From the NCBI RefSeq assembly GCF_964355755.1, contig NC_092680.1:11883001-11947000 (forward strand): a stretch of DNA of 64,000 nucleotides, in the 5' to 3' direction. The notes beneath the pieces are model-generated. The model was not told the origin of the DNA. It did no database searches and saw only the letters and a list, made by a program, of their open reading frames with translations. A program made the translations under genes and the position numbers. This document shows positions 11,205-23,954 of this stretch, in pieces. Every line of letters begins with the position of its first letter. Position 1 is the stretch's first letter. This DNA comes from Antedon mediterranea. Lineage: Eukaryota; Echinodermata; Crinoidea; Comatulida; Antedonidae.

Positions 11205-14080
11205 AAAGTTTTGTCGAAATGCTCAAAATGGTCTAAAACGTTTTTAAATACGATATTAAGCTATTTTGTGATCTTTGATGTTTTTGTGTGAAAAGTTTTA
11301 TCGAAATGCTCAAAATGGTCTGAAACGGTTTCTAATGCGATTTGAAGCTATTCTGTACACTTTGAAGTTTTTTGTGAAAAAGTTTTCTCGAAATGCTCAA
11401 AATGGTCTAAAACGTTTTTATATACCATATTAAGCTATTTTGTGCACTTTGATGTTTTTTGTGAAAAGTTTTATCGAAATGCTCAAAATGGTCTAAAACG
11501 GTTTCTATTGTGATTTTAAGCACTTTGATGATTTTGTGTAACCAAGTTTCATCGAAATGTACAAAATGGTCTAAAACGTCTCCAAATGCGATTTGAAGCT
11601 ATTCTAAGTACTTTTGTGGTTTTATGTTAACAAGTTTTTTCGAAAATCACGAAATGGTCTAAAACGTCTTCAAATGCGATTTGAAGCTATTCTGTACACT
11701 TTGATGTTTTGTGTGAAAAAGTTTTGTCGAAATGCTCAAAATGGTCTAAAACGTTTTTAAATACGATATTAAGCTATTTTGTGATCTTTGATGTTTTTGT
11801 GTGAAAAGTTTTATCGAAATGCTCAAAATGGTCTAAAACGGTTTCTATTGTGATTTTAAGCACTTTGATGATTTTGTGTAACCAAGTTTCATCGAAATGT
11901 ACAAAATGGTCTAAAACGTCTCCAAATGCGATTTGAAGCTATTCTAAGTACTTTTGTGTTTTTATGTTAACAAGTTTTTTCGAAAATCACAAAATGGTCT
12001 AAAACGTCTTCAAATGCGATTTGAAGCTATTCTGTACACTTTGATGTTTTGTGTGAAAAAGTTTTGTCAAAATGCTCAAAATGGTCTAAAACGTTTTTAA
12101 AACGATATTAAGCTATTTTGTGCTCTTTGATGTTTTTGTGTAACCAAGTTTCATCGAAAATCACAAAATGGTCTAAAACGTCTCCAAATGCGATTTGAAG
12201 CTTTTCTAAGCACTTTGGTGTTTTTATGTTAACAAGTTTTTTCGAAAATCACAAAATGGTCTAAAACGTCTCCAAATGCGATTTGAAGCTCTTCTGTACA
12301 CTTTGATGTTTTGTGTGAAAAAGTTTTGTCGAAATTCTCAAAATGGTCTAAAACGTTTTTAAATACGATATTAAGCTGTTTTGTGCACTTTGATGATTTG
12401 TGTGAAGAGTTTTAACGAAATGCTCAAAATGGTCAAAAACGGTTTCTAATGTGATTTTAAGCACTTTGATGTTTTTGTGTAACCAAGTTTTTTCAAAAAT
12501 TTCAAAATGGTCTAAAACGTCTCCAAATGCGATTTGAAGCTTTTCTAAGCACTTTGGTGTTTTTATGTTAACAAGTTTTTTCGAAAATCACAAAATGGTC
12601 TAAAACGTCTCCAAATGCGATTTGAAGATATTCTGAGCACTTTGGTGTTTTTATGTTAAAAAGTTTTTTCGAAAATCACAAAATGGTCTAAAACGTCTTC
12701 AAATGCGATTTGAAGCTATTCTGTACACTTTGATGTTTTGTGTGAAAAAGTTTTGTCGAAATGCTCAAAATGGTCTAAAACGTTTTTAAATACGATATTA
12801 AGCTATTTTGTGATCTTTGATGTTTTTGTGTGAAAAGTTTTATCAAAATGCTCAAAATGGTCTAAAACGGTTTCTAATGCGATTTGAAGCTATTCTGTAC
12901 ACTTTGAAGTTTTGTGTGAAAAAGTTTTCTCGAAATGCTCAAAATGGTCTAAAACGTTTTTATATACCATATTAAGCTATTCTGTACACTTTGATGTTTT
13001 GTGTGAAAAAGTTTTGTCAAAATGCTCAAAATGGTCTAAAACGTTTTTAAAACGATATTAAGCTATTTTGTGCTCTTTGATGATTTTGTGTAACCAAGTT
13101 TCATCGAAATGTAAAAAATGGTCTAAAACGTCTCCAAATGCGATTTGAAGCTATTCTAAGTACTTTTGTGATTTTATGTTAACAAGTTTTTTCGAAAATC
13201 ACAAAATGGTCTAAAACGTCTTCAAATGCGATTTGAAGCTATTCTGTACACTTTGATGTTTTGTGTGAAAAAGTTTTGTCGAAATGCTCAAAATGGTCTA
13301 AAACGTTTTTAAAACGATATTAAGCTATTTTGTGCTCTTTGATGTTTTTGTGTAACCAAGTTTCATCGAAAATCACAAAATGGTCTAAAACGTCTCCAAA
13401 TGCGATTTGAAGCTTTTCCAAGCACTTTGCTGTTTTTATGTTAACAAGTTTTTTCGAAAATCACAAAATGGTCTAAAACGTCTCCAAATGCGATTTGAAG
13501 CTCTTCTGTACACTTTGATGTTTTGTGTGAAAAAGTTTTGTCGAAATGCTCAAAATGGTCTAAAACGTTTTTAAATACGATATTAAGCTGTTTTGTGCAC
13601 TTTGATGATTTGTGTGAAGAGTTTTAACGAAATGCTCAAAATGGTCAAAAACGGTTTCTAATGTGATTTTAAGCACTTTGATGTTTTTGTGTAACCAAGT
13701 TTTTTCGAAAATCACAAAATAGTCTAAAACGTCTCCAAATGCGATTTGAAGCTTTTCTAAGCACTTTGGTGTTTTTATGTTAACAAGTTTTTTCGAAAAT
13801 CACAAAATGGTCTAAAACGTCTCCAAATGCGATTTGAGGATATTCTGAGCACTTTGGTGTTTTTTTGTTAAAAAGTTTTTTCGAAAATCACAAAATGGTC
13901 TAAAACGTCTCCAAATGCGATTTGAAGCTATTCTGTACACTTTGATGTTTTGTGTGAAAAAGTTTTGTCGAAATGCTCAAAATGGTCTAAAACGTTTTTA
14001 AATACGATATTAAGCTATTTTGTGATCTTTGATGTTTTTGTGTGAAAAGTTTTATCGAAATGCTCAAAATGGTCTAAAAC
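11205..14080 (+). repeat. 2.9-kb block duplicated at 16,791-19,666 (distance 5,586 bp)
   Basis: Markers pair at a constant distance of 5,586 bp: TGTGGTTTTATG at 11,616 and 17,202; TATCAAAATGCTC at 12,841 and 18,427; GATTTTATGTTAAC at 13,170 and 18,756. The pairing fails to the left of about 11,205, where the partner monomers are of different types. It fails to the right of about 14,080, where one copy has CTATTGTG and the other CTAATGCG. This block overlaps the 1,803-bp tandem duplication, so the region has been amplified more than once. Confidence 0.8.
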
Positions 14081-14707
14081 GGTTTCTATTGTGATTTTAA
14101 GCACTTTGATGATTTTGTGTAACCAAGTTTCATCGAAATGTACAAAATGGTCTAAAACGTCTCCAAATGCGATTTGAAGCTATTCTAAGTACTTTTGTGT
14201 TTTTATGTTAACAAGTTTTTTCGAAAATCACAAAATGGTCTAAAACGTCTTCAAATGCGATTTGAAGCTATTCTGTACACTTTGATGTTTTGTGTGAAAA
14301 AGTTTTGTCAAAATGCTCAAAATGGTCTAAAACGTTTTTAAAACGATATTAAGCTATTTTGTGGTCTTTGATGTTTTTGTGTAACCAAGTTTCATCGAAA
14401 ATCACAAAATGATCTAAAACGTCTCCAAATGCGATTTTAAGCTTTTCTAAGCACTTTGGTGTTTTTATGTTAACAAGTTTTTTCGAAAATCACAAAATAG
14501 TCTAAAACGTCTCCAAATGCGATTTGAAGCTCTTCTGTACACTTTGATGTTTTGTGTGAAAAAGTTTTGTCGAAATTCTCAAAATGGTCTAAAACGTTTT
14601 TAAATACGATATTAAGCTGTTTTGTGCACTTTGATGATTTGTGTGAAAAGTTTTAACGAAATGCTCAAAATGGTCAAAAACGGTTTCTAATGTGATTTTA
14701 AGCACTT

Positions 14708-16510
14708 TGATGTTTTTGTGTAACCAAGTTTTTTCGAAAATCACAAAATGGTCTAAAACGTCTCCAAATGCGATTTGAAGCTTTTCTAAGCACTTTGGTG
14801 TTTTTATGTTAACAAGTTTTTTCGAAAATCACAAAATGGTCTAAAACGTCTCCAAATGCGATTTGAAGATATTCTGAGCACTTTGGTGTTTTTATGTTAA
14901 AAAGTTTTTTCGAAAATCACAAAATGGTCTAAAACGTCTTCAAATGCGATTTGAAGCTATTCTGTACACTTTGATGTTTTGTGTGAAAAAGTTTTGTCGA
15001 AATGCTCAAAATGGTCTAAAACGTTTTTAAATACGATATTAAGCTATTTTGTGATCTTTGATGTTTTTGTGTGAAAAGTTTTATCGAAATGCTCAAAATG
15101 GTCTAAAACGGTTTCTAATGCGATTTGAAGCTATTCTGTACACTTTGAAGTTTTGTGTGAAAAAGTTTTCTCGAAATGCTCAAAATGGTCTAAAACGTTT
15201 TTATATACCATATTAAGCTATTTTGTGCACTTTGATGTGTTTTGTGAAAAGTTTTATCGAAATGCTCAAAATGGTCTAAAACGGTTTCTATTGTGATTTT
15301 AAGCACTTTGATGATTTTGTGTAACCAAGTTTCATCGAAATGTACAAAATGGTCTAAAACGTCTCCAAATGCGATTTGAAGCTATTCTAAGTACTTTTGT
15401 GGTTTTATGTTAACAAGTTTTTTCGAAAATCACGAAATGGTCTAAAACGTCTTCAAATGCGATTTGAAGCTATTCTGTACACTTTGATGTTTTGTGTGAA
15501 AAAGTTTTGTCGAAATGCTCAAAATGGTCTAAAACGTTTTTAAATACGATATTAAGCTATTTTGTGATCTTTGATGTTTTTGTGTGAAAAGTTTTATCGA
15601 AATGCTCAAAATGGTCTAAAATGGTTTCTATTGTGATTTTAAGCACTTTGATGATTTTGTGTAACCAAGTTTCATCGAAATGTACAAAATGGTCTAAAAC
15701 GTCTCCAAATGCGATTTGAAGCTATTCTAAGTACTTTTGTGTTTTTATGTTAACAAGTTTTTTCGAAAATCACAAAATGGTCTAAAACGTCTTCAAATGC
15801 GATTTGAAGCTATTCTGTACACTTTGATGTTTTGTGTGAAAAAGTTTTGTCAAAATGCTCAAAATGGTCTAAAACGTTTTTAAAACGATATTAAGCTTTT
15901 TTGTGCTCTTTGATGTTTTTGTGTAACCAAGTTTCATCGAAAATCACAAAATGGTCTAAAACGTCTCCAAATGCGATTTGAAGCTTTTCTAAGCACTTTG
16001 GTGTTTTTATGTTAACAAGTTTTTTCGAAAATCACAAAATGGTCTAAAACGTCTCCAAATGCGATTTGAAGCTCTTCTGTACACTTTGATGTTTTGTGTG
16101 AAAAAGTTTTGTCGAAATTCTCAAAATGGTCTAAAACGTTTTTAAATACGATATTAAGCTGTTTTGTGCACTTTGATGATTTGTGTGAAGAGTTTTAACG
16201 AAATGCTCAAAATGGTCAAAAACGGTTTCTAATGTGATTTTAAGCACTTTGATGTTTTTGTGTAACCAAGTTTTTTCAAAAATTTCAAAATGGTCTAAAA
16301 CGTCTCCAAATGCGATTTGAAGCTTTTCTAAGCACTTTGGTGTTTTTATGTTAACAAGTTTTTTCGAAAATCACAAAATGGTCTAAAACGTCTCCAAATG
16401 CGATTTGAAGATATTCTGAGCACTTTGGTGTTTTTATGTTAAAAAGTTTTTTCGAAAATCACAAAATGGTCTAAAACGTCTTCAAATGCGATTTGAAGCT
16501 ATTCTGTACA
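14708..16510 (+). repeat. 1,803-bp tandem duplication, unit 1
   Basis: This unit is followed directly by a near-identical second unit. Rare variants pair at 1,803 bp: TTTGATGTGTTTTG at 15,231 and 17,034, TGTGGTTTTATG at 15,399 and 17,202, and TTTCAAAAATTTC near 16,274 and 18,077. The unit begins TGATGTTTTTGTG and ends CTGTACA. Differences between units are few, for example TGGTCAAAAACG at 16,816 against TGGTCTAAAACG in unit 1, so the duplication is recent. Confidence 0.88.
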
Positions 16511-18313
16511 TGATGTTTTTGTGTAACCAAGTTTTTTCGAAAATCACAAAATGGTCTAAAACGTCTCCAAATGCGATTTGAAGCTTTTCTAAGCACTTTG
16601 GTGTTTTTATGTTAACAAGTTTTTTCGAAAATCACAAAATGGTCTAAAACGTCTCCAAATGCGATTTGAAGATATTCTGAGCACTTTGGTGTTTTTATGT
16701 TAAAAAGTTTTTTCGAAAATCACAAAATGGTCTAAAACGTCTTCAAATGCGATTTGAAGCTATTCTGTACACTTTGATGTTTTGTGTGAAAAAGTTTTGT
16801 CGAAATGCTCAAAATGGTCAAAAACGTTTTTAAATACGATATTAAGCTATTTTGTGATCTTTGATGTTTTTGTGTGAAAAGTTTTATCGAAATGCTCAAA
16901 ATGGTCTAAAACGGTTTCTAATGCGATTTGAAGCTATTCTGTACACTTTGAAGTTTTGTGTGAAAAAGTTTTCTCGAAATGCTCAAAATGGTCTAAAACG
17001 TTTTTATATACCATATTAAGCTATTTTGTGCACTTTGATGTGTTTTGTGAAAAGTTTTATCGAAATGCTCAAAATGGTCTAAAACGGTTTCTATTGTGAT
17101 TTTAAGCACTTTGATGATTTTGTGTAACCAAGTTTCATCGAAATGTACAAAATGGTCTAAAACGTCTCCAAATGCGATTTGAAGCTATTCTAAGTACTTT
17201 TGTGGTTTTATGTTAACAAGTTTTTTCGAAAATCACGAAATGGTCTAAAACGTCTTCAAATGCGATTTGAAGCTATTCTGTACACTTTGATGTTTTGTGT
17301 GAAAAAGTTTTGTCGAAATGCTCAAAATGGTCTAAAACGTTTTTAAATACGATATTAAGCTATTTTGTGATCTTTGATGTTTTTGTGTGAAAAGTTTTAT
17401 CGAAATGCTCAAAATGGTCTAAAACGGTTTCTATTGTGATTTTAAGCACTTTGATGATTTTGTGTAACCAAGTTTCATCGAAATGTACAAAATGGTCTAA
17501 AACGTCTCCAAATGCGATTTGAAGCTATTCTAAGTACTTTTGTGTTTTTATGTTAACAAGTTTTTTCGAAAATCACAAAATGGTCTAAAACGTCTTCAAA
17601 TGCGATTTGAAGGTATTCTGTACACTTTGATGTTTTGTGTGAAAAAGTTTTGTCAAAATGCTCAAAATGGTCTAAAACGTTTTTAAAACGATATTAAGCT
17701 ATTTTGTGCTCTTTGATGTTTTTGTGTAACCAAGTTTCATCGAAAATCACAAAATGGTCTAAAACGTCTCCAAATGCGATTTGAAGCTTTTCTAAGCACT
17801 TTGGTGTTTTTATGTTAACAAGTTTTTTCGAAAATCACAAAATGGTCTAAAACGTCTCCAAATGCGATTTGAAGCTCTTCTGTACACTTTGATGTTTTGT
17901 GTGAAAAAGTTTTGTCGAAATTCTCAAAATGGTCTAAAACGTTTTTAAATACGATATTAAGCTGTTTTGTGCACTTTGATGATTTGTGTGAAGAGTTTTA
18001 ACGAAATGCTCAAAATGGTCAAAAACGGTTTCTAATGTGATTTTAAGCACTTTGATGTTTTTGTGTAACCAAGTTTTTTCAAAAATTTCAAAATGGTCTA
18101 AAACGTCTCCAAATGCGATTTGAAGCTTTTCTAAGCACTTTGGTGTTTTTATGTTAACAAGTTTTTTCGAAAATCACAAAATGGTCTAAAACGTCTCCAA
18201 ATGCGATTTGAAGATATTCTGAGCACTTTGGTGTTTTTATGTTAAAAAGTTTTTTCGAAAATCACAAAATGGTCTAAAACGTCTTCAAATGCGATTTGAA
18301 GCTATTCTGTACA
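16511..18313 (+). repeat. 1,803-bp tandem duplication, unit 2
   Basis: This is the second copy of the preceding 1,803-bp unit. The boundary at 16,510/16,511 is a unique out-of-phase join. It reads CTGTACA followed directly by TGATG, whereas all comparable monomers have CTGTACACTTTGATG; four bases (CTTT) are missing. The unit ends at the same word, CTGTACA, at 18,313, where the array continues normally with CTTTGATG. That fixes both edges to within a base or two. Confidence 0.87.
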
Positions 18314-19237
18314 CTTTGATGTTTTGTGTGAAAAAGTTTTGTCGAAATGCTCAAAATGGTCTAAAACGTTTTTAAATACGATATTAAGCTATTTTGTGAT
18401 CTTTGATGTTTTTGTGTGAAAAGTTTTATCAAAATGCTCAAAATGGTCTAAAACGGTTTCTAATGCGATTTGAAGCTATTCTGTACACTTTGAAGTTTTG
18501 TGTGAAAAAGTTTTCTCGAAATGCTCAAAATGGTCTAAAACGTTTTTATATACCATATTAAGCTATTCTGTACACTTTGATGTTTTGTGTGAAAAAGTTT
18601 TGTCAAAATGCTCAAAATGGTCTAAAACGTTTTTAAAACGATATTAAGCTATTTTGTGCTCTTTGATGATTTTGTGTAACCAAGTTTCATCGAAATGTAC
18701 AAAATGGTCTAAAACGTCTCCAAATGCGATTTGAAGCTATTCTAAGTACTTTTGTGATTTTATGTTAACAAGTTTTTTCGAAAATCACAAAATGGTCTAA
18801 AACGTCTTCAAATGCGATTTGAAGCTATTCTGTACACTTTGATGTTTTGTGTGAAAAAGTTTTGTCGAAATGCTCAAAATGGTCTAATACGTTTTTAAAA
18901 CGATATTAAGCTATTTTGTGCTCTTTGATGTTTTTGTGTAACCAAGTTTCATCGAAAATCACAAAATGGTCTAAAACGTCTCCAAATGCGATTTGAAGCT
19001 TTTCTAAGCACTTTGGTGTTTTTATGTTAACAAGTTTTTTCGAAAATCACAAAATGGTCTAAAACGTCTCCAAATGCGATTTGAAGCTCTTCTGTACACT
19101 TTGATGTTTTGTGTGAAAAAGTTTTGTCGAAATTCTCAAAATGGTCTAAAACGTTTTTAAATACGATATTAAGCTGTTTTGTGCACTTTGATGATTTGTG
19201 TGAAAAGTTTTAACGAAATGCTCAAAATGGTCTAAAA

Positions 19238-19475
19238 CGGTTCTAATGTGATTTTAAGCACTTTGATGTTTTTGTGTAACCAAGTTTTTCGAAAATCACA
19301 AAATAGTCTAAAACGTCTCCAAATGCGATTTGAAGCTTTTCTAAGCACTTTGGTGTTTTTATGTTAACAACTTTTTTCGAAAATCACAAAATGGTCTAAA
19401 ACGTCTCCAAATGCGATTTGAGGATATTCTGAGCACTTTGGTGTTTTTTTTGTTAAAAAGTTTTTTCGAAAAATC
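19238..19475. other. Cluster of homopolymer length changes in satellite
   Basis: Within about 235 bp four homopolymer runs differ from related monomers: ACGGTTCTAATG near 19,240 (one T fewer), CAAGTTTTTCG near 19,284 (one T fewer), an eight-T run near 19,444 (one T more) and CGAAAAATCAC near 19,468 (one A more). The matching stretches near 13.65-13.89 kb and 47.31-47.55 kb have the usual lengths. Elsewhere such changes are sparse and often shared between copies. This may be local consensus error or real decay. Confidence 0.6.
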
Positions 19476-20599
19476 ACAAAATGGTCTAAAACGTCTCCAA
19501 ATGCGATTTGAAGCTATTCTGTACACTTTGATGTTTTGTGTGAAAAAGTTTTGTCGAAATGCTCAAAATGGTCTAAAACGTTTTTAAATACGATATTAAG
19601 CTATTTTGTGATCTTTGATGTTTTTGTGTGAAAAGTTTTATCGAAATGCTCAAAATGGTCTAAAACGGTTTCTAATGCGATTTGAAGCTATTCTGTACAC
19701 TTTGAAGTTTTGTGTGAAAAAGTTTTCTCGAAATGCTCAAAATGGTCTAAAACGTTTTTATATACCATATTAAGCTATTTTGTGCACTTTGATGTTTTTT
19801 GTGAAAAGTTTTATCGAAATGCTCAAAATGGTCTAAAACGGTTTCTATTGTGATTTTAAGCACTTTGATGATTTTGTGTAACCAAGTTTCATCGAAATGT
19901 ACAAAATGGTCTAAAACGTCTCTAAATGCGATTTGAAGCTATTCTAAGTACTTTTGTGATTTTATGTTAACAAGTTTTTTCGAAAATCACAAAATGGTCT
20001 AAAACGTCTTCAAATGCGATTTGAAGCTATTCTGTACACTTTGATGTTTTGTGTGAAAAAGTTTTGTCGAAATGCTCAAAATGGTCTAAAACGTTTTTAA
20101 ATACGATATTAAGCTATTTTGTGATCTTTGATGTTTTTGTGTGAAAAGTTTTATCGAAATGCTCAAAATGGTCTAAAACGGTTTCTATTGTGATTTTAAG
20201 CACTTTGATGATTTTGTGTAATCAAGTTTCATTGAAATGTACAAAATGGTCTAAAACGTCTCCAAATGCGATTTGAAGCTATTCTAAGTACTTTTGTGTT
20301 TTTATGTTAACAAGTTTTTTCGAAAATCACAAAATGGTCTAAAACGTCTTCAAATGCGATTTGAAGCTATTCTGTACACTTTGGTGTTTTTATGTTAAAA
20401 AGTTTTTTCGAAAATCACAAAATGGTCTAAAACGTCTCAAAATGCGATTTGAAGCTATTCTGTACACTTTGATGTTTTGTGTGAAAAAGTTTTGTCGAAA
20501 TGCTCAAAATGGTCTAAAACGTTTTTTAAAACGATATTAAGCTATTTTGTGCTCTTTGATGTTTTTGTTTAACCAAGTTTCATCGAAAATCACAAAATG

Positions 20600-21485
20600 G
20601 TCTAAAACGTTTCCAAATGCGATTTGAAGCTCTTCTGTACACTTTGATGTTTTGTGTGAAAAAGTTTTGTCGAAATTCTCAAAATGGTCTAAAACGTTTT
20701 TAAATACCATATTAAGCTGTTTTGTGCACTTTGATAATTTGTGTGAAAAGTTTTAACGAAATGCTCAAAATGGTCAAAAACGGTTTCTAATGTGATTTTA
20801 AGCACTTTGATGTTTTTGTGTAACCAAGTTTTTTCGAAAATCACAAAATGGTCTAAAACGTCTCCAAATGCGATTTGAAGCTTTTCTAAGCACTTTGGTG
20901 TTTTTATGTTAACAAGTTTTTTTGAAAATCACAAAATGGTCTAAAACGTCTCCAAATGCGATTTGAAGATATTCTGAGCACTTTGGTGTTTTTATGTTAA
21001 AAAGTTTTTTCGAAAATCACAAAATAGTCTAAAACGTCTCCAAATGCGATTTGAAGCTATTCTGTACACTTTGATGTTTTGTGTGAAAAAGTTTTGTCGA
21101 AATACTCAAAATGGTCTAAAACGTTTTTAAAACGATATTAAGCTATTTTGTGCTCTTTGATGTTTTTGTGTAACCAAGTTTCATCGAAAATCACAAAATG
21201 GTCTAAAACGTCTCCAAATGCGATTTGAAGCTTTTCTAAGCACTTTGGTGTTTTTATGTTAACAAGTTTTTTTCGAAAATCACGAAATGGTCTAAAATGT
21301 CTCCAAATGCGATTTTAAGATATTCTGAGCACTTTGGTGTTTTTATGTTAAAAAGTTTTTTCGAAAATCACAAAATGGTCTAAAACGTCTCCAAATGCGA
21401 TTTGAAGCTCTTCTGTACACTTTGATGTTTTGCGTGAAAAAGTTTTGTCGAAATGCTCAAAATGGTCTAAAACGTTTTTAAATAC
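20600..21485 (+). repeat. 0.9-kb block duplicated at 23,179-24,064 (distance 2,579 bp)
   Basis: Shared private variants pair at 2,579 bp: AACAAGTTTTTTTGAAAATC at 20,911 and 23,490, AATACTCAAAATGG at 21,101 and 23,680, and AACAAG with a seven-T run before CGAAAATCACG at 21,261 and 23,840. The monomer types disagree outside the stated limits. The unusual homopolymer length in both copies shows that it predates the duplication. Confidence 0.8.
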
Positions 21486-22738
21486 GATATTAAGCTATTT
21501 TGTGATCTTTGATGTTTTTGTGTGAAAAGTTTTATCAAAATGCTCAAAATGGTCTGAAACGGTTTCTAATGCGATTTGAAGCTATTCTGTACACTTTGAA
21601 GTTTTGTGTGAAAAAGTTTTCTCGAAATGCTCAAAATGGTCTAAAACGTTTTTATATACCATATTAAGCTATTTTGTGCACTTTGATGTTTTTTGTGAAA
21701 AGTTTTATCGAAATGCTCAAAATGGTCTAAAACGGTTTCTATTGGGATTTTAAACACTTTGATGATTTTGTGTAACCAAGTTTCATCGAAATGTACAAAA
21801 TGGTCTAAAACGTCTCCAAATGCGATTTGAAGCTATTCTAAGTACTTTTGTGTTTTTATGTTAACAAGTTTTTTCGAAAATCACAAAATGGTCTAAAACG
21901 TCTTCAAATGCGATTTGAAGCTATTCTGTACACTTTTATGTTTTGTGTGAAAAAGTTTTGTCGAAATTCTCAAAATGGTCTAAAACGTTTTTAAATACGA
22001 TATTAAGCTGTTTTGTGCACTTTGATGATTTGTGTGAAAAGTTTTAACGAAATGCTCAAAATGGTCAAAAACGGTTTCTAATGTGATTTTAAGCACTTTG
22101 ATGTTTTTGTGTAACCAAGTTTTCAAAAATCACAAAATGGTCTAAAACGTCTCCAAATGCGATTTGAAGATATTCTGAGCACTTTGGTGTTTTTATGTTA
22201 AAAAGTTTTTTCGAAAATCACAAAATAGTCTAAAACGTCTCCAAATGCGATTTGAAGCTATTCTGTACACTTTGATGTTTTGTGTGAAAAAGTTTTGTCG
22301 AAATGCTCAAAATGGTCTAAAACGTTTTTAAAACGATATTAAGCTATTTTGTGCTCTTTGATGTTTTTGTGTAACCAAGTTTCATCGAAAATCACAAAAT
22401 GGTCTAAAACGTCTCCAAATGCGATTTGAAGCTTTTCCAAGCACTTTGCTGTTTTTATGTTAACAAGTTTTTTCGAAAATCACAAAATGGTCTAAAACGT
22501 CTCCAAATGCGATTTGAAGCTCTTCTGTACACTTTGATGTTTTGTGTGAAAAAGTTTTGTCGAAATGCTCAAAATGGTCTAAAACGTTTTTAAATACGAT
22601 ATTAAGCTGTTTTGTGCACTTTGATGATTTGTGTGAAAAGTTTTAAAGAAATGCTCAAAATGGTCTAAAACGGTTTCTAATGTGATTTTAAGCACTTTGA
22701 TGTTTTTGTGTAACCAAGTTTTTTCGAAAATCACAAAA

Positions 22739-22826
22739 TAGTCTAAAACGTCTCCAAATGCGATTTGAAGCTTTTCTAAGCACTTTGGTGTTTTTATGTT
22801 AACAAGTTTTTTCGAAATGTACAAAA
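22739..22826 (+). repeat. Hybrid monomer marking the end of copy A colinearity
   Basis: The monomer starts as the CTTTTCTAAGCACTTTGGTG type but ends TTCGAAATGTACAAAATGG, which normally closes only the 78-bp CTATTGTG type. The switch lies in the shared core TCGAAA at about 22,813-22,818. Copy B at about 51,140 continues with the ordinary ending CGAAAATCACAAAATGG. Colinearity at 28,324 bp stops here, so this looks like an in-phase crossover point. Confidence 0.7.
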
Positions 22827-23954
22827 TGGTCTAAAACGTCTCCAAATGCGATTTGAAGCTATTCTAAGTACTTTTGTGTTTTTATGTTAACAAGTTTTTT
22901 CGAAAATCACAAAATGGTCTAAAACGTCTTCAAATGCGATTTGAAGCTATTCTGTACACTTTGATGTTTTGTGTGAAAAAGTTTTGTCGAAATGCTCAAA
23001 ATGGTCTAAAACGTTTTTAAAACGATATTAAGCTATTTTGTGCTCTTTGATGTTTTTGTGTAACCAAGTTTCATCGAAAATCACAAAATGGTCTAAAACG
23101 TCTCCAAATGCGATTTGAAGCTTTTCTAAGCACTTTGGTGTTTTTATGTTAACAAGTTTTTTCGAAAATCACAAAATGGTCTAAAACGTCTCCAAATGCG
23201 ATTTGAAGCTCTTCTGTACACTTTGATGTTTTGTGTGAAAAAGTTTTGTCGAAATTCTCAAAATGGTCTAAAACGTTTTTAAATACGATATTAAGCTGTT
23301 TTGTGCACTTTGATGATTTGTGTGAAAAGTTTTAACGAAATGCTCAAAATGGTCTAAAACGGTTTCTAATGTGATTTTAAGCACTTTGATGTTTTTGTGT
23401 AACCACGTTTTTTCGAAAATCACAAAATAGTCTAAAACGTCTCCAAATGCGATTTGAAGCTTTTCTAAGCACTTTGGTGTTTTTATGTTAACAAGTTTTT
23501 TTGAAAATCACAAAATGGTCTAAAACGTCTCCAAATGCGATTTGAAGATATTCTGAGCACTTTGGTGTTTTTATGTTAAAAAGTTTTTTCGAAAATCACA
23601 AAATAGTCTAAAACGTCTCCAAATGCGATTTGAAGCTATTCTGTACACTTTGATGTTTTGTGTGAAAAAGTTTTGTCGAAATACTCAAAATGGTCTAAAA
23701 CTTTTTTAAAACGATATTAAGCTATTTTGTGCTCTTTGATGTTTTTGTGTAACCAAGTTTCATCGAAAATCACAAAATGGTCTAAAACGTCTCCAAATGC
23801 GATTTGAAGCTTTTCTAAGCACTTTGGTGTTTTTATGTTAACAAGTTTTTTTCGAAAATCACGAAATGGTCTAAAATGTCTCCAAATGCGATTTGAAGAT
23901 ATTCTGAGCACTTTGGTGTTTTTATGTTAAAAAGTTTTTTCGAAAATCACAAAA

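Larger units (their letters stand above)
2156..22815 (+). repeat. Satellite array, copy A of the large duplication
   Basis: This is continuous head-to-tail satellite with no gene. It aligns with copy B at stepwise distances: 32,368 bp (2156 to about 3085), 33,232 (to about 4640), 33,145 (to about 11.4 kb), 33,659 (about 11.5-15.8 kb), then 29,102 (about 19.3-20.6 kb) and 28,324 (about 21.5-22.8 kb). Each distance rests on private variants found in both copies. Examples are AACAAATTTTTTTG at 8100 and 41,245, the doubled ATGCTCAAA at 10,374 and 43,519, GTAAAAAATGG at 13,111 and 46,770, and ATTGGGATTTT at 21,741 and 50,065. The steps reflect gains and losses of whole monomer blocks. The frame at 3788-4027 recurs at 37,020-37,259 and is non-genic. 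Confidence 0.92.

Noticed and set aside
22579-22824. Minus-strand open frames here and at 921-1121, 23,717-23,911 and 27,051-27,323
   Set aside because: They are reverse-strand readings of the satellite, or (921-1121) of the satellite-LINE join, with the same repeated peptide words. Nothing suggests coding.
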